64,000 bases of DNA from Weeksellaceae bacterium. GTDB taxonomy: Bacteria > Bacteroidota > Bacteroidia > Flavobacteriales > Weeksellaceae. Where the stretch lies: NCBI GenBank assembly GCA_019459455.1, contig JAIBEX010000009.1, positions 1 through 64,000 on the forward strand. Direction: 5' to 3'. The notes under the pieces were generated by a model. That model saw only the letters and a list, made by a program, of their open reading frames with translations, was not told the origin of the DNA and did not search any database. Of the stretch, positions 17,546 to 26,619 are shown in pieces (position 1 is the stretch's first letter; every line of letters begins with the position of its first letter). The position numbers were made by a program, and so were the translations under genes.

Positions 17546-18832
17546 TTATTTCAGCTTTAAAAACTGTAAAACATCGCTTACATGGTCGGGTCTGGCAATA
17601 ATTTTATTTTGCGAATCCAAAACGAAATACGTGGGTGTTGCATGCACATTATATGTTTCTGTGTAAGAACTGTTCCAACCTCTAAGTTCACTGTCATTAA
17701 TCCAAGGTAAAGCCGATACTTTGCTGCTATACACCGCCTGATCTGTATCAAGCGAGAGTCCGATTACTTCAATGTTTTTTGCTTTCATTTCGGTATATTT
17801 CTCCAGAAGCTTAGGTAGCTCAGCTTCGCAGTGCGAGCAGGTAGAGGACCAGAAAACTACGATTTTTCGGTCTGCTTTTATTTCATGAAGATTTTTTGCT
17901 TTGGTATTCGACGGTGACCTAAAAGTATGATTCGGAAATACAGCTCCCAACTCAACATTCTTATTCGCTTTTATTGTGGCGGCCAACCGGTCGTTAATCG
18001 TGCATTTTAAGTTTTTTGCCTGCGTTAGATATTTTTCCTTAAGCGCAGTCATCGCATAGATGTCAAAAATATCGATCAATTCCGACATCACGGTCTGCCC
18101 TCTGGGCGTTTCCACATTCAGCCTTTTCAAAAGAGCATCTACGGAGGCATCCACATTTGCGTTTCCGCCTGCATTCATATAATTAACAAGCAGCGGACGT
18201 AGCAGGGACGACGTCTCAAGCATGTCTCCCGAGTTTTCGATAAAAGCTGCAATCTCGGTCTGAGACGGCGCGGCACCTGTCGGTTGCTCCACGAGAAATT
18301 TATTATAATTGGTGTTGTAGTAGCTGACGAAGGGATTTTTAGCCGGATCAACAGTGTTTATACGGCTGATCTCGCCAATTTCTCTGTTCAGGGCCTTTCC
18401 AAACTCAGAATCATCCCGGTAATAATCCTTGATTTGCACCAAAGCCGGAAAAATAAGATCCTTCTTCTTTTGCTGGTCCTGAACCTTTTCCATCAGCTTG
18501 TTTGACTCGTCGTGGTAGATGACATTGGTGACTTTACCGGCCGTGGCATCGAGTTTAACATTAATATTACTGTTCTCCGAAATAAAATTGAATGAAGTGT
18601 TGGTTTCGGGAAAGTATATTTTCATCATACCAGTATATCGCTGGGGCATCTTGAAGGACCAACCTGTGTTCATTCGCATTTCTTTTGAAACTATAATGTC
18701 TTTTGAACCGTTCAACGAATAAAGTATTGCCTCTTTTGGTCTAAATGAGGCCGGGGCTTCTACAGCTATGGTAAACTGAGCCTGTACTAAAGAACCTGCG
18801 GCTAATGCGGCAAGCAGAATTAAATTTTTCAT
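17546..18832 (-). CDS. TlpA-like thioredoxin-fold protein, exported
   Basis: A 428-residue protein with an N-terminal signal peptide (residues 1-18, ending VQAQ). The C-terminal third (about 290-428) is a thioredoxin-like domain of the AhpC/TlpA type: VVFWSSTCSHCEAELPKLLEKY contains the redox CxxC (CSHC), followed by EVIGLSLDTD and the cis-proline region VHATPTYFVLD. The first two thirds are a helical, all-beta-start region typical of the large Bacteroidota TlpA-like proteins, whose partner is unknown. It probably acts as a thiol-disulfide reductase in the periplasm. It shares no obvious operon; the tRNA-Met promoter sits just downstream. Confidence 0.9.
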   Translation of the reverse strand: MKNLILLAALAAGSLVQAQFTIAVEAPASFRPKEAILYSLNGSKDIIVSKEMRMNTGWSFKMPQRYTGMMKIYFPETNTSFNFISENSNINVKLDATAGKVTNVIYHDESNKLMEKVQDQQKKKDLIFPALVQIKDYYRDDSEFGKALNREIGEISRINTVDPAKNPFVSYYNTNYNKFLVEQPTGAAPSQTEIAAFIENSGDMLETSSLLRPLLVNYMNAGGNANVDASVDALLKRLNVETPRGQTVMSELIDIFDIYAMTALKEKYLTQAKNLKCTINDRLAATIKANKNVELGAVFPNHTFRSPSNTKAKNLHEIKADRKIVVFWSSTCSHCEAELPKLLEKYTEMKAKNIEVIGLSLDTDQAVYSSKVSALPWINDSELRGWNSSYTETYNVHATPTYFVLDSQNKIIARPDHVSDVLQFLKLK

Positions 18833-18945
18833 AATTTGAAAATAAGCGGTAATGATTATTTCTTAAAAAATGCGAGCAGTATACTAAGGTTAAATGCACG
18901 GTAGTGGACGTATCTGTTTAAGACCGTAACACTCACAAACTCATT

Positions 18946-20133
18946 TTAGCTGCTCATTTGCACGTCCTCGGCCAAAAGTATGATTTCGTCCTGCTCTCCT
19001 ATAGAAAACATGAAGTCTTCAAGCACTTTTTCTGTGGTTCCTCTCAATCCTCTTGCACCAAGACCCTTCTCCATGGTTTCTTCCACAATCTTATCAATTG
19101 CGCTTTCTGTGAATTCCAGTTTTATCCCGTCCATCTTGAAGAGTTCTACAAACTGGTTTACTATTGAGTTCTTAGGCTCTGTCATAATTCGGATCATCGT
19201 CTCTTTATCCAGTGCATCCAGATAGGTCACTATCGGAAAACGGCCCAGAAGTTCCGGGATAAGACCAAACTTTCTTAAATCTATCGCGTTAATCTGACTT
19301 AAAATATACTTTTCTTCCTCGGTGTGGTTCAGTTTCTCGGCACTGAAGCCTATGGCCTGTTTGTTTAACCTTCGTTCAATGATTTCTTTGATGCCGTCAA
19401 ATGCACCACCGGCGATAAAGAGGATGTTCTGGGTGTTTACCTGAATGTATTTCTGGTCCGGATGCTTCCGGCCACCCTGTGGCGGTACATTAACGATACT
19501 TCCTTCCAGTAATTTAAGCAATCCCTGCTGTACACCTTCACCGGATACATCACGCGTTATACTTGCATTATCGGATTTCCTGGCGATTTTGTCTATCTCA
19601 TCAATGAAGACAATCCCTCTTTCTGCTTTTTCAACATCAAAATCAGCTACCATAAGGAGCCTGGAAAGGATACTCTCCACATCTTCCCCCACGTAGCCAG
19701 CCTCAGTCAGAATGGTAGCATCCACGATACAGAAGGGCACGTTCAGTTCCCTGGCAATGGTTTTTGCCAACAGGGTTTTACCTGTTCCTGTCTCGCCAAT
19801 CATAATGATGTTTGATTTTTCAATCTCCACTTCCCGATTTTCCTCTTTTGAATGAAAAAGCCTTTTATAATGGTTGTACACCGCAATGGAAAGCTGTTTC
19901 TTAGCCTGCTCCTGCCCTATTACATATTCGTCCAGATAGGTCTTTATCACTTTAGGTTTCTTCAGGTCGGCAACATTTTCCGCAGGCGATGGACTTTCTG
20001 ATTTCTTACCGTCCTTAACGATAGCGTGTGCCTGCTCTATGCAATTTTCACATATAAATCCTTCCTGACCCGAAACGAGCATCTCTACTTCACTTCTTTT
20101 TCTGCCACAAAAAGAACATTGATTTTTATTCAT
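18946..20133 (-). CDS. clpX: ATP-dependent Clp protease ATP-binding subunit ClpX
   Basis: AAA+ unfoldase that feeds tagged proteins into the ClpP chamber. The N-terminal zinc-binding domain has four cysteines at residues 6, 9, 28 and 31. The Walker A motif GETGTGKT is at 113-120, followed by the pore-loop region [10 protein letters not shown] and Walker [11 protein letters not shown]; sensor 2 region GLGARGLRG is intact near residue 365. At 395 residues it is slightly shorter than E. coli ClpX, mainly at the C-terminus. clpP is not adjacent. The gene appears monocistronic, with a hinT-like gene following after 101 nt downstream on its upstream side. Confidence 0.97.
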   Translation of the reverse strand: MNKNQCSFCGRKRSEVEMLVSGQEGFICENCIEQAHAIVKDGKKSESPSPAENVADLKKPKVIKTYLDEYVIGQEQAKKQLSIAVYNHYKRLFHSKEENREVEIEKSNIIMIGETGTGKTLLAKTIARELNVPFCIVDATILTEAGYVGEDVESILSRLLMVADFDVEKAERGIVFIDEIDKIARKSDNASITRDVSGEGVQQGLLKLLEGSIVNVPPQGGRKHPDQKYIQVNTQNILFIAGGAFDGIKEIIERRLNKQAIGFSAEKLNHTEEEKYILSQINAIDLRKFGLIPELLGRFPIVTYLDALDKETMIRIMTEPKNSIVNQFVELFKMDGIKLEFTESAIDKIVEETMEKGLGARGLRGTTEKVLEDFMFSIGEQDEIILLAEDVQMSS

Positions 20134-20234
20134 GTTTATTTATAAAATAATTTTTCTCCCGTTGATGTAAGTGAGTTATTAGCGTCACCTGATAAAAAAG
20201 TCGTAAAAATTTTATTCTTACGACTTCCAAAATT

Positions 20235-20624
20235 TTAAGCGTGGATTATTGCGCTCTGAATCTCTAAATATTCTTCTTCCGATAACTTCAGTCTCTCATT
20301 GCCGAAGTTCATGTCACCAACTGAATTCAGCGGCACGAGATGGATATGGGCATGTGGAACCTCCAGTCCCACAACTGCAACTCCCACCCGGACGCAGGGA
20401 ACTGCCTTCCCCACTTTCTTTGCCACCTGCTGTGCAAATGCCCAGAGGTTTTTATATTCTTCGCTTTCCAGATCGAAAATTAAATCCACTTCTTTTTTTG
20501 GAATTACCAATGTGTGTCCTTTTACAAGGGGCATTACATCCAAAAATGCAAGAAAATCTTCACTTTCTGCGATTGTATAGGCCGGAATCTCTCCGTTTAC
20601 AATTTTTGTAAATATAGAGCTCAT
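20235..20624 (-). CDS. HIT family protein (HinT-like purine nucleotide hydrolase)
   Basis: A 129-residue histidine-triad protein. It begins MSSIFTKIVNGEIPAYTIAE, a typical HIT start, and contains the triad HAHIHLVPL near residues 95-103, in which the central histidine is the nucleophile. Proteins of this type hydrolyse AMP-lysine or other nucleoside phosphoramidates. It follows greA (54 nt) on the same strand, an association seen in other Flavobacteriia, so the two probably share a transcript. Confidence 0.92.
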   Translation of the reverse strand: MSSIFTKIVNGEIPAYTIAESEDFLAFLDVMPLVKGHTLVIPKKEVDLIFDLESEEYKNLWAFAQQVAKKVGKAVPCVRVGVAVVGLEVPHAHIHLVPLNSVGDMNFGNERLKLSEEEYLEIQSAIIHA

Positions 20625-20678
20625 GGGTGTTTTTTCTTTGTTTGACTTGGTTGTGAATGTAGAGGAACGAATGGATTT

Positions 20679-21149
20679 CTAGAGGGATATTTCCAGCACT
20701 TCAAACGAAAGTTTGTTCCCGTTCGGAAGTTCGATTTCAGCCTGGTCACCAACAACCTTACCCAACAAGCCCTTAGCTATGGGCGTATTTACAGAAATCT
20801 TACCGCTTTTCAGATCACTTTCATTGTCCGGAACTAAGGTAAATTTCTGTTCCTGCTTTGTTCCGTTATTTTTAAGCCTCACTGTAGTCAGTATCGAAAC
20901 CTTCGACGTATCCAGCATGGTTTCGTCGATTACCTTTGAGGTCGAAATGAGATCTTTAATTTTGGAAATCTTCATTTCCAGCATTCCCTGCGCCTCTTTG
21001 GCTGCATCGTACTCCGCATTTTCCGAAAGGTCACCCTTATCTCTTGCTTCTGCGATTTGCTGGGTGATTTTTGGTCTTTCTATGCTTTCAAGTTTATCCA
21101 GTTCGGTTTTCATCTTATCCAGACCCTCCTGTGTTACGTATGATGCCAT
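20679..21149 (-). CDS. greA: Transcription elongation factor GreA
   Basis: Stimulates RNA cleavage in backtracked RNA polymerase. The 156-residue length is normal. The N-terminal coiled-coil (about 1-75) carries the acidic tip DLSENAEYDAAKEAQ, and the C-terminal FKBP-like domain ends in ISVNTPIAKGLLGKVVGDQAEIELPNG, the conserved GreA signature. A -7 element for this gene lies at 21231-21238 on the minus strand, giving a leader of about 75 nt. A hinT-like gene follows. Confidence 0.96.
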   Translation of the reverse strand: MASYVTQEGLDKMKTELDKLESIERPKITQQIAEARDKGDLSENAEYDAAKEAQGMLEMKISKIKDLISTSKVIDETMLDTSKVSILTTVRLKNNGTKQEQKFTLVPDNESDLKSGKISVNTPIAKGLLGKVVGDQAEIELPNGNKLSFEVLEISL

Positions 21150-21210
21150 TGTTTTTATTTTTGGAATTAGTAAAAAAAAATTATCCGGCCATTACAGCCC
21201 GGACAATGTT

Positions 21211-21218
21211 TATCTTTG
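21211..21218 (+). promoter_or_regulatory. -7 element in front of the Rieske-like lipoprotein
   Basis: TATCTTTG on the plus strand, 34 nt before the ATG at 21253, matches TAnnTTTG. No TTG is present at the expected -33 distance. It lies back-to-back with a minus-strand element for greA. Confidence 0.4.
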
Positions 21219-21230
21219 TATTTCGTTGTA

Positions 21231-21238
21231 CAAATATA
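21231..21238 (-). promoter_or_regulatory. -7 element in front of greA
   Basis: TATATTTG on the minus strand matches the consensus -7 sequence; transcription would start near 21225 and run towards greA. The -33 TTG is not found at a normal distance. Confidence 0.4.
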
Positions 21239-21252
21239 TAAATTAATTTAAT

Positions 21253-21702
21253 ATGAAAAACACAGCAAAGATCATTTTGCCCATGTTTATACTGATTTTC
21301 AGCACATTAAATCTTAACTCCTGCGGCAGGTCGGTGGAAACAGTGAGCTGCTTTCCGGACACCAATATCAACGTTGTCCTTAACCTCAACCTCCCGGCTT
21401 ACCAGAACCTTCAGAACGTCGGTGGCTGGATCTACATCAACGAACAAAGCCCCGGAACCAGAGGTCTGATTGCCGTACGGACTACCAACGGCTTTAAGGT
21501 CTATGACCGTAACGCCCCTCACCTCTGCCCGGATTCCAATACAACCCTTACTGTAATCGACAATATAAAGATTCGCTGCACAAAGGACGGTGCCGAATGG
21601 ATTCTGTACACCGGAGAGCCTGTTCAAATTGCGCAGGTCCCTCCTAAAACCTATCAGTACAGTTACAATGCAGGGAATAATGTATTAAGCATTTATAATT
21701 AG
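21253..21702 (+). CDS. Lipoprotein with degenerate Rieske-like fold
   Basis: A 149-residue lipoprotein; the signal peptide ends LNSC at residue 24. The C-terminal half (about 60-135) follows the pattern of Rieske proteins of Flavobacteriia: GGWIYINE, RGLIAVRTT.GFKVYDRNAPHLCP, then IRCTKDGAEWILYTGEPVQ, which aligns with the usual C-x-x-H-G-S-x-F-x-x-x-T-G-x-P. The cluster ligands are not conserved: CxH is replaced by NAPH and the second CxxH by CTKD, so a 2Fe-2S cluster is unlikely. It may be a structural or binding relative. dtd follows after 9 nt. Confidence 0.7.
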   Translation: MKNTAKIILPMFILIFSTLNLNSCGRSVETVSCFPDTNINVVLNLNLPAYQNLQNVGGWIYINEQSPGTRGLIAVRTTNGFKVYDRNAPHLCPDSNTTLTVIDNIKIRCTKDGAEWILYTGEPVQIAQVPPKTYQYSYNAGNNVLSIYN

Positions 21703-21711
21703 TTCTTCCAT

Positions 21712-22161
21712 ATGCGCGTGGTAATCCAAAGAGTGTCTGAAGCCAATGTTGCGGTAGAAGGCAAACGGGTGGGTGAAATCGCACAAGGTCTCGTTTTGCT
21801 CGTTGGAATGGATGAAGCGGACACTCAAAAGGACGCCGACTGGCTTGTTCAGAAAATCCTGAATCTTCGTATCTTTGGAGATGACGAGGGCAAAATGAAC
21901 CTGTCTGTGACCGATGTAAAAGGAGCAATGCTTTGCATAAGCCAGTTTACCCTAATTGCCGATTACAGAAAGGGCAACCGCCCCTCTTTCATAAAAGCCG
22001 CAAAACCCGAACATGCCATACCCCTTTTTGAATATTTCAAAGCAGCGCTTTCAGCAACAGGGCTAACAGTTAGCAGTGGGATTTTTGGTGCTGACATGAA
22101 AGTTTCACTCGTAAACGACGGTCCTGTGACGATTATAATGGACAGCATTTCGAAAATCTAA
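21712..22161 (+). CDS. dtd: D-aminoacyl-tRNA deacylase
   Basis: Removes D-amino acids mistakenly attached to tRNA and thereby protects translation. The 149-residue length and start MRVVIQRVSEANVAVEG are typical. Both catalytic signature motifs are present: SQFTL (around residue 77) and the cross-subunit NDGPVTI (around 137), the second a slight variant of NxGPVT. The gene begins 9 nt after the lipoprotein stop and ends just before a hairpin shared with a convergent lipoprotein gene. Confidence 0.96.
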   Translation: MRVVIQRVSEANVAVEGKRVGEIAQGLVLLVGMDEADTQKDADWLVQKILNLRIFGDDEGKMNLSVTDVKGAMLCISQFTLIADYRKGNRPSFIKAAKPEHAIPLFEYFKAALSATGLTVSSGIFGADMKVSLVNDGPVTIIMDSISKI

Positions 22162-22170
22162 ATACTTTCA

Positions 22171-22200
22171 AAAAAAAGCCTTCAAAAAATATGAAGGCTT
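22171..22200 (-). terminator. Terminator between dtd and a convergent lipoprotein gene
   Basis: Nine-base-pair stem AAGCCTTCA/TGAAGGCTT with a seven-base loop. The T run is strong on the minus strand (complement of 22171-22177), so it mainly serves the lipoprotein at 22236, but dtd transcripts probably stop here too. Confidence 0.75.
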
Positions 22201-22235
22201 CTTACTGAAATATATATAGAGAAAATTTTGCTTTC

Positions 22236-22748
22236 TTAATTGGATGTTACCGGCACACTGCTGAAATTCATGGAAGTCCTTATGTTAAGATCTGTTGCGG
22301 GGGTTGTTTTCAGAATGTAGACCACTCTTTGCTGTACCGCATTTCCTGATTTCATTATATTGTCAAGGATCTGACTGGAGTTTACATCAAGCGAAAGTGA
22401 ACTTCCAATATTATCTGCTATATTATCCCTTGACCCAACTAAAACCTCACTACCACCGGCTGAAAGATAAACCCTTACACTCTGAAAAACGCCCATGCTC
22501 TGTCCGCCGGAGCTCACCGTCATGTTCGCACTGGCCACCCTGATATCTTTTACATTTGCTGCAGCTCCCACCAACTGATTGATGCTTGTACCAGCTCCAA
22601 CTGCCGAAAGCTGAGTATTGGCAGGTGACCCCTGTGTAACCACTATGTTGGTGGTGTAAGGGAAGGTATTCTGCATAATTGACGAAACGGTGGAGCAGCT
22701 TGCCATAGCGGCAGAAGCTACGATTGCTGATAAGAAAATATTTTTCAT
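22236..22748 (-). CDS. Hypothetical lipoprotein
   Basis: A 170-residue protein with a lipoprotein signal (MKNIFLSAIVASAAMASCSTV, lipid-modified cysteine at residue 18). The rest is a beta-rich, Ser/Asn/Val-rich sequence (VSSGGQSMGVFQSVRVYLSAGGSEVLVGSRDNIA) that probably forms an exported beta-sandwich. I do not recognise the family. It has its own terminator and no close partner gene; the DUF892 gene lies divergently upstream. Confidence 0.75.
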   Translation of the reverse strand: MKNIFLSAIVASAAMASCSTVSSIMQNTFPYTTNIVVTQGSPANTQLSAVGAGTSINQLVGAAANVKDIRVASANMTVSSGGQSMGVFQSVRVYLSAGGSEVLVGSRDNIADNIGSSLSLDVNSSQILDNIMKSGNAVQQRVVYILKTTPATDLNIRTSMNFSSVPVTSN

Positions 22749-22883
22749 AGTATTGAAATTAAATTAGTCACTTGCATTCAGAAATTGTACCAATGTTTGG
22801 CAATTAACACTTAATTAACTTTTTATAAAATCCCTGTGGAAAGATTATTGCAGTCCAATGCTTACATCAAAAAACAAAATATT

Positions 22884-23396
22884 ATGAGTTCAGAAGAAAT
22901 GAAAAATTCAGACTTCCACAAATTTTTCGTGGATGAGTTAAAGGACCTTTACTGGGCAGAAAATGCCGTATTGAAAGAACTTCCAAAAATGCAGGCCGCA
23001 GCGACAAGTACCGACCTTAAGGAAGGTTTTGCAAAGCATGAATCGGAAACCAAACTCCACATTGCACGGTTGGAGCAGGTTTTCGAAAGTCTTGGTGAAA
23101 AAGCCGAAGGGATAAAATGCGATGCCATGGAAGGGATTCTGAAGGAAGGCAAATCGATTATAGAAGACACTTCAAAAGATTCGATGACAAGAGATGCCGG
23201 CCTTATTTTGGCGGCACAGAAAGTAGAACATTATGAGATTGCCACTTATGGTACCCTGAAGGTCTTTGCAAAACACATGGGGCACGAAGAAGCTGAAAAG
23301 CTGCTCGGTGAAACCCTTGATAATGAAAAAGCCACCAATGCCTCCCTGACAGGGCTGGCTGAAAAATTCATCAACGAACAGGCGGTTGCGGAATAG
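22884..23396 (+). CDS. Ferritin-like DUF892 (YciE-type) protein
   Basis: A 170-residue cytoplasmic all-helical protein of the DUF892 family, related to ferritin-like four-helix bundles and often linked to stress response. It begins FHKFFVDELKDLYWAENAVLKELPKM, the family signature, and contains metal-ligand candidates in FAKHESETKLHIARLEQVFE and AQKVEHYEIATYGTLKVFA. The start is the ATG at 22884; the frame extends 48 nt further up without a better start. A strong terminator follows. Confidence 0.9.
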   Translation: MSSEEMKNSDFHKFFVDELKDLYWAENAVLKELPKMQAAATSTDLKEGFAKHESETKLHIARLEQVFESLGEKAEGIKCDAMEGILKEGKSIIEDTSKDSMTRDAGLILAAQKVEHYEIATYGTLKVFAKHMGHEEAEKLLGETLDNEKATNASLTGLAEKFINEQAVAE

Positions 23397-23414
23397 TTTT
23401 TAAACGCCTAAATT

Positions 23415-23443
23415 AAATGCTGTGATTTCTCACAGCATTTTTT
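23415..23443 (+). terminator. Terminator after the DUF892 gene
   Basis: Eleven-base-pair stem AAATGCTGTGA/TCACAGCATTT with a TTTC loop and trailing T residues; convergent with the lipoprotein gene that ends at 23446. Confidence 0.8.
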
Positions 23444-23445
23444 GT

Positions 23446-23976
23446 TTACCTGATCTGGATTTCAAACTTTCCGGTAGATGCCCCACTGGCCATATTGCTT
23501 CTGCCGATGATGAGCCAGATTTCACCGCTCTCTCTGAATTTAAAAATCATTCCTCTTCCAAATGGTCCATATGTTTCACCATTGGGTAGTTTTATCTGAT
23601 TAAAACGGATATTCATTTGAGGATTCTCCGGAATAATTTCCCCGGAAATATTTTCACGGTCGAAATTTTTAATCTTCAAAATATACCGTTGATCATCATT
23701 AACAAATTCATCCCGTACCGTAAGGGGAATCATATCTCCGTTAATGGTTTTAATGATCTTATTGCCTTCCGTGGCCCTAAAAGTGCCGGATACAGGCTGT
23801 TGATTTTGTACCGCGTCCATGCTCACCACCCCATTTTGTGGTGAATCAGCAGGAACGTTAACCGTCACCTGATCCGAAACAGCAGCGGAATCAATCCCTG
23901 TGGTTATTTCGGTTACCGCCTCTTTTTTACTGCACGCCATCATTAGGAATGTACTTAGCAGAATCTCTGTTTTCAT
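23446..23976 (-). CDS. Hypothetical lipoprotein
   Basis: A 176-residue lipoprotein: signal MKTEILLSTFLMMACSKKEA with the cysteine at residue 15, then a Ser/Thr/Val linker, then a beta-rich domain (about 65-176; GTFRATEGNKIIKTINGD, RFNQIKLPNGETYGPFGRGM). The end, GRSNMASGASTGKFEIQIR, may be the last strand of a beta-barrel or lipocalin-like fold. No function recognised. It begins 4 nt after the stop of the DUF4173 gene, so the two are probably one operon. Confidence 0.72.
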   Translation of the reverse strand: MKTEILLSTFLMMACSKKEAVTEITTGIDSAAVSDQVTVNVPADSPQNGVVSMDAVQNQQPVSGTFRATEGNKIIKTINGDMIPLTVRDEFVNDDQRYILKIKNFDRENISGEIIPENPQMNIRFNQIKLPNGETYGPFGRGMIFKFRESGEIWLIIGRSNMASGASTGKFEIQIR

Positions 23977-23980
23977 TTGG

Positions 23981-25342
23981 TCAAAACTTTATCGTTTGGT
24001 AGTAGATAATCTTCGAAAGGAAGGTCCTGTTGTGTTCTTTGTCCATTTCACCTGGTTTTGTAGTCATGTAGACCTCTTCGGGGTACTTTTCAAAAAGCAG
24101 TCCGTCATTATAGTTCATACTTTTATGAAAATCAAAATTCCCTTTATTGTTGCTGATGTTATAAGACGTTGCCAAATGGCCCCAGTTGATGAAAGCCGCT
24201 GCCAAAACTGTTCCATAAAAATACCAGGCCATATGGTTGAAAAGGAAGGCGTTCGTTTTCTGCTTCCTGATTTTGATGAAGGTAAGAACAAGACCAATAA
24301 GACACAGGACGAGAAAAGCGTAGACCCCCAGTCTTTTATAGGTAAGACCCAAATTGATGATGTATTCGGAATTTTTTGCAACCGCGGATATTACCAGAAT
24401 TACATTAAGACTGAGCCAGATCTGTGCTAAAATTTTAAGCGTTTTGGCTTTAGCACCGAAGTTGAAATTACCTTTAAAATAAAACATAATGACTAGCACC
24501 GCCATTACAATGGATAAAATAACTGCGTTCACCCGGTCATGCGTTTCTTCCGAAAGCTGATTGGGGGTCTTTGTAACTTCTATAAACTGTTCGTAATTGA
24601 AAGTCACGATAAAAACCAACAGCATCATGTTGAGTGCGGCAAACGAAATGACTCCACTTGTTCTTTCCGAATCGATGCCCAGAAAGGAGGTCGTGGGCTT
24701 TTGGACCCGGTCTTCGTTCACGAAGTCATTCTTCAGATAGTGGTTCCATCCGAAAATGAATTTTTCAATTTTAAAATTCCAGAAGTTGAAGGCAATAAAG
24801 AATCCCAATGCGCTCAGGACGATAAACTGCCAGACCTCAAAATCAAATTCCCAGTTCTCAAAAATCCCCGCAAAATGCGCACTCCCAAGCGAGTAAACGC
24901 CAAAGAATGCCAGTATAAAAACTGCCGGGATCAGAATCACCGCCACCAGTCTTTTAAATGCTGCGGAGGTATTCGTCTTAGGTAACCATTCCCCAAACTG
25001 AAAGACCCGGTATACAAAGGTGACAAAGTTCACCGCGAAAACGGGGATTACGAGAAGTGATTTCAGTTCGCGGTTTCGGGACCTGAAGGCCAGCAAAAAG
25101 AGCGAGGTAAAGACCGCCAGAAAGGAGACGAAATCCCCGTACCACGCAAAAGCGACGCTGGACAGAATGCCGGTCACAAAAAGAATGAGGAATGTACGTG
25201 TACGGCTGGATTCCGGAGTACAAAACAGCGTTAGCAGGGCATAGGAAATACCCAGAATTCCGAAATTGAGTCCCATTTCTTCGCCGTAAAAAAGCGTAAC
25301 GAAGAGGACCGTAGTGAGGAGGATGAGCTGATGTGTTTTCAT
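23981..25342 (-). CDS. DUF4173/DUF4153-type integral membrane protein
   Basis: A 453-residue protein with about 11 predicted transmembrane helices and a soluble C-terminal tail of some 60 residues. The central segment VYRVFQFGEWLPKTN..FKRLVAVILIPAVFILAFFGVY and the later LTYKRLGVYAFLVLCLIGL motif are typical for the DUF4153/DUF4173 group, in which the TYKRLGV segment is a hallmark. The role is unknown. It is part of a minus-strand set with a winged-helix regulator and another membrane protein upstream, a combination that suggests a regulated membrane function. Confidence 0.85.
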   Translation of the reverse strand: MKTHQLILLTTVLFVTLFYGEEMGLNFGILGISYALLTLFCTPESSRTRTFLILFVTGILSSVAFAWYGDFVSFLAVFTSLFLLAFRSRNRELKSLLVIPVFAVNFVTFVYRVFQFGEWLPKTNTSAAFKRLVAVILIPAVFILAFFGVYSLGSAHFAGIFENWEFDFEVWQFIVLSALGFFIAFNFWNFKIEKFIFGWNHYLKNDFVNEDRVQKPTTSFLGIDSERTSGVISFAALNMMLLVFIVTFNYEQFIEVTKTPNQLSEETHDRVNAVILSIVMAVLVIMFYFKGNFNFGAKAKTLKILAQIWLSLNVILVISAVAKNSEYIINLGLTYKRLGVYAFLVLCLIGLVLTFIKIRKQKTNAFLFNHMAWYFYGTVLAAAFINWGHLATSYNISNNKGNFDFHKSMNYNDGLLFEKYPEEVYMTTKPGEMDKEHNRTFLSKIIYYQTIKF

Positions 25343-25453
25343 TGTTAAAAATTTAAGTTGTTGGTTTAGATTAATGTCAATTCATTTTTAGAGATGAAAA
25401 ATATAATTCAAAGAACTTTGTTTTTCAAAGTTAGTACGTAAAAAAATATAGGT

Positions 25454-25744
25454 TTACCTTCCCAATAATTTTTCCAGCGCGGTTAAATGTTCACTAAATG
25501 CTTCTTTTCCTGCAGTTGTTACGCGGTAGGAAGTCCTGGGTTTTTTGCCTACAAATTCCTTTTTCACTTCTATATATTTTGATTTTTCCAAGGCGGTGCT
25601 GTGGCTGGCCAAGTTGCCGTCGGTAATTTCGAGCAGGTTTTTCATCTCGGAAAAATCAACCCAGTCGTTTACCATCAGAACGGACATAATCCCCAGTCTG
25701 ACGCGGCTTTCAAATTCTTTGTTGAGTTTACTGATGTTGATCAT
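25454..25744 (-). CDS. Winged-helix transcriptional regulator
   Basis: A 96-residue DNA-binding protein of the short MarR/PadR-like winged-helix type. It begins MINISKLNKEFESRVRLGIMSVLMVNDW, followed by the helix-turn-helix FSEMKNLLEITDGNLASHSTALEKSKYIEV and the wing KKEFVGKKPRTSYRVTTAGKEAF. The ATG at 25744 is preferred over one 42 nt upstream because it coincides with the family start. Small regulators of this type usually control the neighbouring membrane-protein genes, here the ones at 25836 and 23981. Confidence 0.9.
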   Translation of the reverse strand: MINISKLNKEFESRVRLGIMSVLMVNDWVDFSEMKNLLEITDGNLASHSTALEKSKYIEVKKEFVGKKPRTSYRVTTAGKEAFSEHLTALEKLLGR

Positions 25745-25835
25745 TATGTAGGTTTCAGATGGAAGACTTGAGATTTCAGACTTCACATTTTGTTCGTTTT
25801 ATTATCCTTGATTCCTGGTTCTTCTCTCGGACCTC

Positions 25836-26453
25836 CTATTTATATTTCTTATGCATCACCAAACCATACACAATATGCAAAACACCGAACCCAAACGCCC
25901 AGAAAACAAGGCCCCAGCCGAGAAAAAAGAAGGACAAAAGTCCCAAAGCAATCTGGCAATAGCCCAAATTCTGAATATCGGTAAAGGTGTATTTGGAAGC
26001 ATTAACCAAAGCCAGCCCGTAAAAGATCAGAGTTGCGGGAGCGAGAAATACAAACATTCCGTGGTAAAGCAAACCCAGACAGAACAGTCCGCCCGTGACC
26101 AACGGAACCGCAAAATTGAAAAGGAGCCTTTTCGTCGTCTGGTCCCAGATCTTCAGATTCTTCTCCCTGCTTTTCTTCGCCGTGAAGATGTAGCCGGATA
26201 AAATGGCCAGAGCAAGAATAACAACTGCAACTATAACAAGTTCCCGGACAATATCTTCACTGAAAACATTCCTTTCCCCGTCGAAATAATCAATTCCTTC
26301 GCGCTGGAAAACAAAATAAACATACACGGCACCCAGCAAAGCCACCAATCCGGCGAAAACTCCGGAAAGTCCGCTCAATGAAATAAACCGTGAACTGCGC
26401 TCCATCATGGTGCGGATGTGCGACAGGTCTTCGTGATAATTTTTTGACTCCAT
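25836..26453 (-). CDS. Hypothetical four-to-five-helix membrane protein
   Basis: A 205-residue inner-membrane protein with five hydrophobic segments after a short cytoplasmic N-terminus MESKNYHEDLSHIRTMMERSSRFISLSGLSG. The motif HIRxMMERSSRFISLSGLSGVxAG is shared by a Bacteroidota family that is usually encoded next to a small winged-helix regulator, as here (the regulator starts 91 nt downstream). The function is unknown. The start is ATG 26453; an in-frame codon 9 nt upstream is less likely. Confidence 0.8.
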   Translation of the reverse strand: MESKNYHEDLSHIRTMMERSSRFISLSGLSGVFAGLVALLGAVYVYFVFQREGIDYFDGERNVFSEDIVRELVIVAVVILALAILSGYIFTAKKSREKNLKIWDQTTKRLLFNFAVPLVTGGLFCLGLLYHGMFVFLAPATLIFYGLALVNASKYTFTDIQNLGYCQIALGLLSFFFLGWGLVFWAFGFGVLHIVYGLVMHKKYK

Positions 26454-26619
26454 AAAAAGCACTTTGAATTACAAAGTTAAAAAATAATTTGAAGCTGCAA
26501 GATATTTTTTTGATTATTTTGCTAATGCAAATTATAAGTTTAGGCGGGATCTGTGCAAAAGTTCATGACGGATACTCAAAATATACTTATATTTAACCAA
26601 CCTCTTTCAACAGAAATAT

